The position numbers and the translations under genes are program-made. Below the pieces are notes generated by a model. The model was given only the letters and a program-made list of their open reading frames with translations, did not search any database and had not been told where the DNA came from. From Sphingobacteriales bacterium (GTDB lineage Bacteria; Bacteroidota; Bacteroidia; Chitinophagales; UBA2359): a stretch of 64,000 bases of DNA. Position 1 is the first letter of the stretch. Each line of letters opens with the position of its first letter. Below are positions 50,549-59,197 of this stretch, piece after piece. The stretch spans positions 906,501-970,500 of the forward strand of contig JADJJT010000003.1 of NCBI GenBank assembly GCA_016706405.1, given 5' to 3'.

Positions 50549-52162
50549 CTACCACACCACCATTTTAACTCCTGTTGTTTCGGGATGATTTTGCAACCGG
50601 CAATAATATATTCCGGATGTAAGATTGGCGGTGCTAAACGTAGTAGTTTCACTTCCGGATAGGGTTATGGTGTTTACTAAGCGTCCTTGTGTATCGAAGA
50701 TTTGTAACGCCGCCGAATTAGGGTTTAATAATGCAGGGCTAATGGCAATAGTAGCGGTTTGGTGGGTGGGGTTGGGGGTAAGGGTGAACCCCCCCTGCCC
50801 CCCAGAGGGGGAATTTGTTCCTGGTGGTGGTTTAACCCCCGAAACGGTATCGCAAACATAGTTGCCGCAAGTATAGCCGTTTTCGTCAATGGTTAATAGC
50901 CAAGCGTAGGTATGTTTATGGTATTGGTCGTAAATTTCGCCGCAAAGCACATATGTTTCGCCATCGGGTTGTGGCATTATATCGCGGATATAACTCGATA
51001 TATCCCCTTCGGGTGGATAACCCGTAACATAATAATCGGGTAAAAAACGCATCCATATTGTATCGCCTTGTAAATTTAACTTCATAATGGCTCCATGATG
51101 GCCGCTCCCTTCTTCCTCCTCGTTTTTCCATGAGCCTGCAAAAATTATGTTCCCATCGTGCGAATAAGTGCTGGTAGTAAAATAATATCTATAGAATTTC
51201 CCCTCACCCTTAAATAGCCATTTCTCCCATACTATATCACCAGTGTTTTTATCGGCTTCAATTATGTGCAAGCCCTTTGTGTAATAATGTACGGAGTCTT
51301 CACCCATCATAAAAAAATAATTGCCATTGGGTAGCGAAACAATATCTTGGTAAAGATACGCATTTGAACTTGAGTCGGCATAAGTATGTTCCCATAAGAC
51401 CTCGCCATCTGGATTAATTTTAATCAAATGCAAATCGCTTTTTTGCTCGTAAGGAAAAGGCCAAGGGTAATAGCCACCGTATTTGGTGCAGTACAATACA
51501 TAATTTCCATCTTCATCTACCATACTATCCCAAGCATGTGTTTTTAAGCCTTTAATATAATACACATCTGTGGTGTCGGAGGTGTAGGTTTTTTCCCAAA
51601 TTTGCTCACCAATGGCATTATGTTTTGCAGCATAAATTTGGTTAAAATCCTTGTAAGTGGGCGTGTTTAAGCCGCCGGCAACTAAATAGCCACCATCGGG
51701 GGTTGGTATTAACGCCGATACATGGGTTAGGGCTGTTTTGGGGTAGGTTTTATTATAAAAGGTTTTATGCCATAATACCGTGCCATCGGGTTTAAATTTT
51801 AACAAATTATAGCCTACCGCATCTTTATTTTCGGGGTGTGGCGACATAAACATCAAAATGTATTCGTTGCCCACTCTATATACAAAATCTTCCCAAATTC
51901 CTATTCCTACGGTATCTTGCCATAATAGTTTGGTGCTAATATGGTTACCCAATAAATCAAAACGTTGGGTATATAGCCGTTTCGTCTTTGTATTGTCGTT
52001 GTGGTGGACAACAGTTTGAAAACCATCAGACAAGGTATCGACAAATGTGAAAGTAAAAAAAGATGTATCATTGTACATGATTTTATTAATAACGGGGAGT
52101 TGGGCTAAGGTTGTTTGCCTTAAAACAAAGAGCAAAATTGCAAGTAAAAATAGTTTTCTCAT
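50549..52162 (-). CDS. secreted beta-propeller-like T9SS cargo protein, copy 2
   Basis: A 537 aa protein with signal peptide MRKLFLLAILLFVLRQTTLA, the same blade repeats as copy 1 (GNYVLYCTKYGGYYP, HDGNIIFAGSWKN) and the C-terminal T9SS domain (FTLTPNPTHQTATIAISPAL). The near-identity of copies 1 and 2, each preceded (in transcription order) by M43 protease sequence, shows a block duplication. Function unknown; likely surface adhesin or binding protein. Confidence 0.8.
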   Translation of the reverse strand: MRKLFLLAILLFVLRQTTLAQLPVINKIMYNDTSFFTFTFVDTLSDGFQTVVHHNDNTKTKRLYTQRFDLLGNHISTKLLWQDTVGIGIWEDFVYRVGNEYILMFMSPHPENKDAVGYNLLKFKPDGTVLWHKTFYNKTYPKTALTHVSALIPTPDGGYLVAGGLNTPTYKDFNQIYAAKHNAIGEQIWEKTYTSDTTDVYYIKGLKTHAWDSMVDEDGNYVLYCTKYGGYYPWPFPYEQKSDLHLIKINPDGEVLWEHTYADSSSNAYLYQDIVSLPNGNYFFMMGEDSVHYYTKGLHIIEADKNTGDIVWEKWLFKGEGKFYRYYFTTSTYSHDGNIIFAGSWKNEEEEGSGHHGAIMKLNLQGDTIWMRFLPDYYVTGYPPEGDISSYIRDIMPQPDGETYVLCGEIYDQYHKHTYAWLLTIDENGYTCGNYVCDTVSGVKPPPGTNSPSGGQGGFTLTPNPTHQTATIAISPALLNPNSAALQIFDTQGRLVNTITLSGSETTTFSTANLTSGIYYCRLQNHPETTGVKMVVW

Positions 52163-52180
52163 AATATATGTAAAAACAAC

Positions 52181-52209
52181 CCCAGCGATTGTACATTACA
52201 ACCGCTGGG
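52181..52209 (-). terminator. hairpin after the M43 protease gene
   Basis: CCCAGCGATTGTA (52181-52193) and TACAACCGCTGGG (52197-52209) pair with one mismatch and a 3 nt loop, 15 bases after the stop. On the minus strand it is followed by GTTGTTTTTAC, a partial T tract. Confidence 0.75.
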
Positions 52210-52224
52210 TAAATGAATTAAAAT

Positions 52225-55200
52225 TTAACGAATAATGGTTAGTTTTTGTACGGCTAAGGTTTGGTTATTAGCACTTAACACAGCAGTGTATATGCCGTTT
52301 GGCAACTGGTTTATAGGTATTACCGTGTTGGCATTACTAATTATAATAAGTTGTGTTTTTATAAGTTTGCCCACACTATTGTAAAAACTCAAATTTAGGT
52401 TGCCTAAATCGGCATCGTTTATAACCGAAGCGTCAATATGTATGGTTAGGGCTTGGTTTGATGCGGGATTAGGGTATAGTTTTAATACTTTGTTGGTGGG
52501 GTTGTTAAGGGCTGCTCTGCCATCTTGTTTGTTCTGCATAATACCGGTGGTGTCGGGCAGGTTTTGGGTAAATTGCGCCAATAAATTGCCTTCTAACCAT
52601 GACCTTGCCATTAATTGCGCCGCTTTGTTGGGGCTATTGGCCAAGGTTTGCATAGTTTGCACCAACGTATCGGGTTGCTGCGGAAAACCTATATTAATAC
52701 ACTGCTGCCAGTTGGTTAAAAGTGGTTGCGGTGCTTGCAAATGTATAAGGGCTTGGTAATAACGTGCTTCATCGGTATTGGGCGCAAAAACACTATTAAT
52801 GGCTTGTTCGGCTTGTTGTGGCATACCTTTACTTAGGTAGTAATTGGCTATAATGCGTTGACCTTGTGGGTTAGCTTGCAACAACAACAACAGGGTATCG
52901 AAATTAGCCTGCTGCCTGTAATGGCGTAAGGCTTTTTGGTATAATTGCCCAATAGCATTTACCGCCATTTGTTGGGCTACTACTTGCTGAATTTGCGCTA
53001 TTTCAATACTATTTAAATCATCACTTTCAACAATAGCAGGGGGCGAAGGCGGAGGTACAGGAGGGCCATACTTACAAATAGTAGGCAATACACTTAAGTT
53101 GCACTGGTTATATAATAGCATTACTGGGTCTAAGGTGCAGTTGGGGTCGGGTATATCATCGGCTTCTTTATAGTTAAAAACAATGGGGTCGGTAAAACCA
53201 AAGGTGCCCAAATGGTAATTATTGTTATTGCAACCATTTGGGTGAAAGCCATTTTTGCTTGGCTGCCCATCAACGCATTCCCCTTGGTCTTCAATTTTTT
53301 TATCCAATATTAGCCAATCGTATTTGCTGGCATCTTTGTATTCATTGCATTGAATTTGTACTTTTACAACATCGTCGATTGCCGTAGCCGCTAAAAATGC
53401 TTTAGCAAAATCGTTGTCCTTAATCAAGGTTGGTTCACCACCACCACCATTTACCTCTGGACCTGTAACAACTACGCCCATATTAGTCATACCAGGTTGG
53501 TATTCTTCAATGGATGAGGTTGAAGAAAAGGTATTCCATATAACAGATGCCATATCAACCTGTTCAAGCCAAACCCCAAATGGGGGGCTATAGTTAAATA
53601 TATTATTAGGGCTTTTACCATCCGGAATGAGTGTTAGCGAATTTCTCTTTAAAAAAGGGGCATTACTATTTTTTATTACTATTCCTCGCCTACAATACCA
53701 ACATTGGTTTGTTTGCAAAGCGTTTCCTGCTACATCAAGGCAGTTTTGCAATGTTATACCTTGAAATAAATGCCAAAACGTATTATTTTTTTTGGTGTCA
53801 TCTTCGCCAATATTAATAGATGTACTATGTCCAAAAATTCCCATAGAGCTAGGGAAAACAGGTTCTCTATTATCTCTAAATTCGCAGTTTACAATATTAG
53901 CTTTTGTTCCCGATAATAAGTTCATATATCCTAAATAAACGTGTATGGGCAAATTAGCATCGGTAAAATCAGCCCCTTGTATAAATTTTGTGTTTTCGGG
54001 ACCTTTGTAATTTTCATCGGTAATAAATTTACAAGCATTAAGGTTTATGCGGTGTTTTATGTCGCTGTCGTAACCCGAAGTATTGTAGGCAAACACATCG
54101 AAAGCATTATTTAAAAACTGCACGTTATTGGCTTCTAAAATACACGAAAAGCATTTAACGCCTCTATAAGCATCTTGTACTACAAAGCTGTTTGAAAAGT
54201 CAGTTCCAACAAAATCAGTCTCAAAAATAACAATCCCATGGTCGGGCGAGGTATTTCCCGCGGGTGCGGCTATGTTGCCATTGCCAATGGCTATAATACC
54301 TGTCCATAATGTGTTGTCGCAGGCATCACCGCGTAAAATAGTTGGTTGCTTGTAATAGCCTTTAACAATTAGCTTTCCGCCCGGCATAACTACTATTGCC
54401 CCATTTTCGCTAAATTCATATTCGCCCCCGTCTATGGTTAGTTCGCCCCCGCTTTGCACAACAATAGCCCCATTTATTTTAGTTTGCAAATTGGTATAAA
54501 CAACTTGCCCACTAATAATACGGTGATAGTAGTCATAATTATAGTTAGCGTCATAAATACCTTGCACATTTACATCCGGATCATGGTCTAATAAGGGGTC
54601 ATCAACCGTAATCGTTATTTTATCTTCTCGGCTACATTCTGTGTCAATAACAGTCGTTAATAGTATTTCAAATGTACCCGGTGTTAAAAAGGTATGGCTA
54701 AGGGTGTTGTTATTTACCGAGGTAAAAAAACTGCTCGACCAAGTAAAGGCAGTTGGAGGCAGGCTGCCAAGAGTGGCTGTTAGGGTAACTGTTTTTCCGG
54801 CAACAATTCTATTTCCGGGTAGTACTTCAATTTTAGGTACCCCGGTGTTTGTTAAATTTTCATCAGCCATCATTAGTACTTTCGTCTCGTTGTTTACATT
54901 CCAATAATTCATTCTATACGATTGGTCTAAGGTTGTTTTAAAGGCATAATCGCAATAAGACATAATGTTTAGTGTTGGGTTTGGTGGGTATAGCACATTG
55001 CCATTAGCATCTGTGCAGCTATTGGTCAAAGCAGGGCAGGTGGCACCATGAGGCGAAGTATCGCAAATTTGGTCCCCATCTTTACAATCTACTTGCGAGC
55101 AATCAAATCCCTGAAAGGTATGAAATAATGATAATATGTGCCCCATTTCATGGGCTAAGTCAGCGTAAAACCCTAATGGCTTAGCAGTTATTCTATCTCG

Positions 55201-55728
55201 AACAATCGCTACCATATTTACACCAAAAGTACTACCATATACTTTACCATTGCCATCTAATTTTTTAACAACATAAACATTAATATACCTATAAGTTGGG
55301 TCATTATCAGTTCCATCAATATCATCCCACCATAATGGTTGTAAAATGGTCATATTAGCTTCGGCTTGGGCTAAACTTGAAAACGTGGCGGCACCAGCAG
55401 CAACATTCACATAGTTTAAGCCAGGGGTTTCCATACAAACACCTTGGGGGTCAATAGCGGCAAGCCTAAATTCTATTTTTGTATCAATATTGTTTTCAAG
55501 CAATGAATTGCTGCTGCGGTAACAATAGTTAAGATGTTGCATAATACCTTCAAATGCCGTTGGAGTTAAATCTTCCGGAATTTCCTCTTCATCTTCTAAA
55601 AAAATATGAAACACCACCGGAAAAACGGCTACTGGCAAATTGCAATCATCTACCGGAGTTGGCGGTCCGAGTATAGGTGGGTCGTTTATATCAGACACAT
55701 AGCCACATCGAGTTTGCGCAATTACCAC
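52225..55728 (-). CDS. pappalysin-type M43 metalloprotease with PKD and T9SS domains
   Basis: An 1167 aa frame if counted from the GTG at 55728. The zinc site is HEMGHILSLFH (His193, Glu194, His197, His203 in this numbering) with a downstream SYCDYAFKTTLDQSYRMNYW segment. A PKD-like domain (about 305-380), parallel beta-helix-like repeats (about 390-760), a helical region and a C-terminal T9SS domain (VLKLYPNPASNQALTIHIDA) follow. Directly upstream the frame also encodes a good signal peptide (KLASFAIIIFLLSKTVVIAQ) but has no ATG there; the nearest ATG (55910) lies beyond an octamer array and is out of frame by 2. See the array entry. Confidence 0.82.
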   Translation of the reverse strand: MVIAQTRCGYVSDINDPPILGPPTPVDDCNLPVAVFPVVFHIFLEDEEEIPEDLTPTAFEGIMQHLNYCYRSSNSLLENNIDTKIEFRLAAIDPQGVCMETPGLNYVNVAAGAATFSSLAQAEANMTILQPLWWDDIDGTDNDPTYRYINVYVVKKLDGNGKVYGSTFGVNMVAIVRDRITAKPLGFYADLAHEMGHILSLFHTFQGFDCSQVDCKDGDQICDTSPHGATCPALTNSCTDANGNVLYPPNPTLNIMSYCDYAFKTTLDQSYRMNYWNVNNETKVLMMADENLTNTGVPKIEVLPGNRIVAGKTVTLTATLGSLPPTAFTWSSSFFTSVNNNTLSHTFLTPGTFEILLTTVIDTECSREDKITITVDDPLLDHDPDVNVQGIYDANYNYDYYHRIISGQVVYTNLQTKINGAIVVQSGGELTIDGGEYEFSENGAIVVMPGGKLIVKGYYKQPTILRGDACDNTLWTGIIAIGNGNIAAPAGNTSPDHGIVIFETDFVGTDFSNSFVVQDAYRGVKCFSCILEANNVQFLNNAFDVFAYNTSGYDSDIKHRINLNACKFITDENYKGPENTKFIQGADFTDANLPIHVYLGYMNLLSGTKANIVNCEFRDNREPVFPSSMGIFGHSTSINIGEDDTKKNNTFWHLFQGITLQNCLDVAGNALQTNQCWYCRRGIVIKNSNAPFLKRNSLTLIPDGKSPNNIFNYSPPFGVWLEQVDMASVIWNTFSSTSSIEEYQPGMTNMGVVVTGPEVNGGGGEPTLIKDNDFAKAFLAATAIDDVVKVQIQCNEYKDASKYDWLILDKKIEDQGECVDGQPSKNGFHPNGCNNNNYHLGTFGFTDPIVFNYKEADDIPDPNCTLDPVMLLYNQCNLSVLPTICKYGPPVPPPSPPAIVESDDLNSIEIAQIQQVVAQQMAVNAIGQLYQKALRHYRQQANFDTLLLLLQANPQGQRIIANYYLSKGMPQQAEQAINSVFAPNTDEARYYQALIHLQAPQPLLTNWQQCINIGFPQQPDTLVQTMQTLANSPNKAAQLMARSWLEGNLLAQFTQNLPDTTGIMQNKQDGRAALNNPTNKVLKLYPNPASNQALTIHIDASVINDADLGNLNLSFYNSVGKLIKTQLIIISNANTVIPINQLPNGIYTAVLSANNQTLAVQKLTIIR

Positions 55729-55792
55729 TGTTTTACTTAATAGAAAAATTATTATAGCAAAAGATGCTAACTTTACAAGCCAAAAATTATTG

Positions 55793-55864
55793 CTGTTGGG
55801 CTGTTGGGCTGTTGGGCTGTTGGGCTGTTGGGCTGTTGGGCTGTTGGGCTGTTGGGCTGTTGTG
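55793..55864. repeat. octamer array CTGTTGGG x8 plus a degenerate copy
   Basis: Eight perfect copies (55793-55856) and one imperfect copy (55857-55864). On the minus strand the unit CCCAACAG reads PNSPTAQQ over three copies with no stop in any frame. The array separates ATG 55910 (MKHFFLNFVGTIPTTAQ) from the M43 signal peptide. Distance from 55910 to 55728 is 182 bases; loss of one unit or gain of two would bring the ATG into frame. Confidence 0.88.
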
Positions 55865-55910
55865 CGGTTGTAGGTATAGTGCCTACAAAATTAAGAAAAA
55901 AATGTTTCAT

Positions 55911-56657
55911 TTAAAATGTTTTTTTTGGGTTAAAAAATAGGTTTGGTTTGTGGTTTTTTATTCCCGGAATTGTCTGAACCTTGATTTATCTGATTTTAGG
56001 ATTAACATGATTCGCAATTGCCTTAATCCTATTCATCTTCTAATCCTACTAATCCTAATTCCTTTAGATTTGCATTTTGAAAAAAGGATGTGTTTAAAGG
56101 CTAGTAAAAGGGGTAGAATAGTTCAGTTTCAGACAAAGGGACGGGGGGGGTGTTTGCAAGGACGGGGGGATAGGGGTAAATACAAGGCGGTAAGCTACGC
56201 TTAGTATTTACCCCAGCACTTGCTTAAAGCGCGGGAAGTGCCGGTGCGGGGGGAAGCAAAGCAAAAAATCATAGCAAACGGCGGTTATATGGTTAAATAT
56301 GGCGGCAATTTACAGTATTTTATTTAACTTGTATGCGGTTCGACAAAAATAAGATACAATTATCACATTTTTCTTATACTGAAGTTAATTACAAGGAATA
56401 GAAAGAAAAATCCGGATTTTAACAGCCGAATAAGTTTTTAAACAAAAAAATATGTATTCTCTTTTTATTTGTCGTTAAAAATCAAAATACGCGCTTATTT
56501 TGGTTCTTAACAAAAAAAATAACCAAATTTAACAGTTAAACAACACTCATATTCTATATAGTCTGTAATTTTACCGGTTGAAAAAACTTAATCATTTTTC
56601 TATCTCATATATACAACATAACAACTATAAACAAATTCATAATTTAAATTGCAAAAA
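55911..56657. other. 747-base intergenic region with a GC-rich structured core
   Basis: Mostly AT-rich, with a degenerate GTCTGAACC-type repeat near 55969 and a GC-rich island at about 56140-56270. In the island GGGGTAAATAC (56173-56183) pairs perfectly with GTATTTACCCC (56204-56214), enclosing TAAGC/GCTTA, and GCACTT (56216-56221) pairs with AAGTGC (56236-56241). A frame at 55950-56204 exists but has no protein-like character and overlaps the hairpins. The island could be a small RNA or a mobile repeat; no family is recognised. Confidence 0.5.
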
Positions 56658-58877
56658 ATGAAAAATTTATTACCTATTTTAGCTGCAATTTTGCTGGCAG
56701 GTATATGCCCAACTATGGTTAATGCTGCCTGCCCAGGTGGTCAGCAAGAAATTGTAGTATCATTAGATACAGACAATTCGGGCTACGAAACTTATTGGGA
56801 AATTTTAGACGGCACCACCGTAATTTTTTCGGCCGGATGCTCTAAAATTATACCCGGAGGCAAAAAAACACAAGACCAAGTTTGCGCAGGCGCGGGCGGC
56901 GTATTAATTAGCGGCAAACATTACGAAACTCCCGTATGTGTACCTACCGGAAAAGAACTTACTTTTAATATTTATGACGACTGGGGCGATGGCCTTTGCT
57001 GCACAAATGGCAATGGCAGTTTTAAAGTATTAGGTAGCGAACCCGCTATTGAAGGCTATAATGGCAGTTTCACCATGCAAACCTATAAATTTACTGCTAC
57101 CTTAATTAAAGGCGGCGACCTTAAAGTGGTTTCGACCCCCTTGGAAGATGCCTTTTTGGCCAGCAAAAAAACCATTCAGGCCGAAGTACAAAACATGGGT
57201 GGCGCTACCGTTACCTCGTTTAATATTAACTACAAAATTGATGCCGGCAGCACTTTTACCTCAACAATTAATGGCATTAGCATAGCACCCGGTGAAAAAT
57301 ATATGGCCATTAGTACCGAAAAATGGATTGCCCAACCCGGTTTACACGAAGTAACAATTTGGGTTGACAATATCAACGAAGGCACCGACCTTAACCCCTT
57401 AGACAATACCATTTCGGTAAACGTAAATTCGTTGTTTAAAATGCCGCTGCGCCAATTATTATACGAGCATTTTACCCAAGCTTCGTGCGGACCTTGCGCT
57501 GTAAGCAATCCCCCGGCTATTGCAGCTATAAAAGCTAATAAAAGCAAAGTGGCTGCTATTTGGTATCATACCTCGTGGCCTGGTTACGACCCTATGTATA
57601 ACGAAGAACCCGGCGACCCTGATGCCCGTGTTAGCTACTACAAAATTAGTGGGGTACCCAATAGTATCGTTGAAGGTGGCTTGGTGTACAACGGCTCGCC
57701 AGGAAGCGTAAACAGCAATTCCATAAAACAATGGTTTAATAATTTACCCCCCTCAAGCTGGGAAATCAGTCTAAACGAAACTAAAACCAATAGCAAAGCT
57801 AGTTTAACCGTTGATTTAACTCCTTTGGCAGCGTATAACGGCACCAATTTAGTAGCCCACGTTGTTATTACCGAAGAAGTAGTTGAATACGCCCAGGCAC
57901 CCGGCTCGAATGGCGAAAAGAATTTCGATTGGGTTGAACGCAAAATGCTTACCGGAACAGCCGGACAAGCCATTCCCAAATTAGCCCTTGGCGAAAAATA
58001 TACTTTAACCTTGGATTACGATTTTCCAAGTTGGGTAAATAAAGAAAACTTGCGTACCGTTATTTTTATTCAAGATAAAAGCAAAAAAGACATTGCCCAG
58101 GCTTTTGAAGCCGAAGCTGCCACCGGCACAAATACAGGTGTAACCTCGACCGTTGAAGTATTTAAAATTGATGTGTTTACCAATAACACCTCTTGCCATG
58201 GTGCACACGACGGGTTTGCCTCTATAATACCCAAAGAGGGCGTAACACCTTTTACCTACGTTTGGTCAAATGGCGCAGTTGGACAAGTAGTTTCGGGTTT
58301 GGCAGCCGGCACCTATAATGTTAGTGTTACAGACGGCAACGGTATTCAAAACAACTACGATGTGGTAATTGAAGAACCAGCCGGCGGCTTAGAAGTAAAC
58401 GTAAACAAATCAACCCCCGACAACAATAAAACCTGGAGCGTAGACTTAAATATTACATCCGGAAAAGCCCCCTACGTAGTAGATTGGTATCAGTTACCAA
58501 ATAATACAAAAGTAGCCAGCGGCGAAAACGTAACCTTATCGGGCGGAGTTTATAACTACACCATTAAAGATGCCGACAAAGTTTGCCAGGGCGGGCAAGT
58601 TAACCTCGAATTCCCCGTTGGTATTGCCGATATTGCCAATAATTTTGCCCTTTATCCCAACCCTGCAAGCAACAACCTAACACTAACCTTAAACACTGCA
58701 GCCACTCACCTGATACTAACCGATTTGGCTGGCCATACTACCCTACAGGTGCCAATAAGCAAAGGCGTGCTAACTTCAAATATTGATATTTCGCACTTAG
58801 CCGATGGCATGTATATTTGTACCTTGCACAATAACAGCAATATAATTGGTTCAACCAAACTTACTATTATACATTAA
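56658..58877 (+). CDS. Omp28-like secreted protein with SprB-type repeat and T9SS domain
   Basis: A 739 aa protein from ATG 56658 (MKNLLPILAAILLAGICPTM signal peptide, cleaved near ANA). An N-terminal domain carries a YDDWGDGLCC motif; a CARDB-like domain lies at about 155-255. An Omp28-like thioredoxin-related domain (LLYEHFTQASCGPCAVSNPP, with CGPC) is at about 260-480, a SprB-type repeat (SCHGAHDGFASI, YVWSNGAVG) at about 505-575, and a T9SS type A end (FALYPNPASNNLTLTLNT). Surface-located; the CxxC may serve in redox or metal binding. Confidence 0.82.
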   Translation: MKNLLPILAAILLAGICPTMVNAACPGGQQEIVVSLDTDNSGYETYWEILDGTTVIFSAGCSKIIPGGKKTQDQVCAGAGGVLISGKHYETPVCVPTGKELTFNIYDDWGDGLCCTNGNGSFKVLGSEPAIEGYNGSFTMQTYKFTATLIKGGDLKVVSTPLEDAFLASKKTIQAEVQNMGGATVTSFNINYKIDAGSTFTSTINGISIAPGEKYMAISTEKWIAQPGLHEVTIWVDNINEGTDLNPLDNTISVNVNSLFKMPLRQLLYEHFTQASCGPCAVSNPPAIAAIKANKSKVAAIWYHTSWPGYDPMYNEEPGDPDARVSYYKISGVPNSIVEGGLVYNGSPGSVNSNSIKQWFNNLPPSSWEISLNETKTNSKASLTVDLTPLAAYNGTNLVAHVVITEEVVEYAQAPGSNGEKNFDWVERKMLTGTAGQAIPKLALGEKYTLTLDYDFPSWVNKENLRTVIFIQDKSKKDIAQAFEAEAATGTNTGVTSTVEVFKIDVFTNNTSCHGAHDGFASIIPKEGVTPFTYVWSNGAVGQVVSGLAAGTYNVSVTDGNGIQNNYDVVIEEPAGGLEVNVNKSTPDNNKTWSVDLNITSGKAPYVVDWYQLPNNTKVASGENVTLSGGVYNYTIKDADKVCQGGQVNLEFPVGIADIANNFALYPNPASNNLTLTLNTAATHLILTDLAGHTTLQVPISKGVLTSNIDISHLADGMYICTLHNNSNIIGSTKLTIIH

Positions 58878-58980
58878 TTAATTGTCCAGATAAAAAAATG
58901 ACAATATAATTTAATAGCAGCTATTACGTTATATCACATTAACTATTTAATTAACGAAAGTATAACGAGCCAGTTTATAA

Positions 58981-59025
58981 CACGCAAAACCCTTGGAATA
59001 GAGATATTTCTAAAGGTTTTGCGTG
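58981..59025 (+). terminator. terminator after the Omp28-like gene
   Basis: CACGCAAAACCCTT (58981-58994) and AAAGGTTTTGCGTG (59012-59025) pair with one mismatch; TTTTGTTTTG follows. In the 320-base gap 58878-59197 the only other element seen is the promoter box at 59070-59077. Confidence 0.78.
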
Positions 59026-59069
59026 TTTTGTTTTGCAAACAGTGCTTTTATTAAGTGGTAATTATTTGG

Positions 59070-59077
59070 TATCTTTG
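59070..59077 (+). promoter_or_regulatory. -7 box TATCTTTG before the 704 aa gene
   Basis: Full match to TAnnTTTG after a terminator and about 120 bases upstream of the ATG at 59198. No -33 TTTG at 19 bp spacing. Confidence 0.5.
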
Positions 59078-59197
59078 CCACTGACTTAACTCTTTGGCAC
59101 TAAGTTTATAAGATTCATTTAAATAAACCACGTAAATAGCCATTCGCTTGCCCTTTGCCAATCATTTTCACCAATCAAACAATTTACCTTTATTTGT

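Noticed and set aside
55950..56204. An 84-codon frame in the intergenic region
   Set aside because: No protein-like composition, overlaps the GC-rich hairpins, no promoter or homology pattern.
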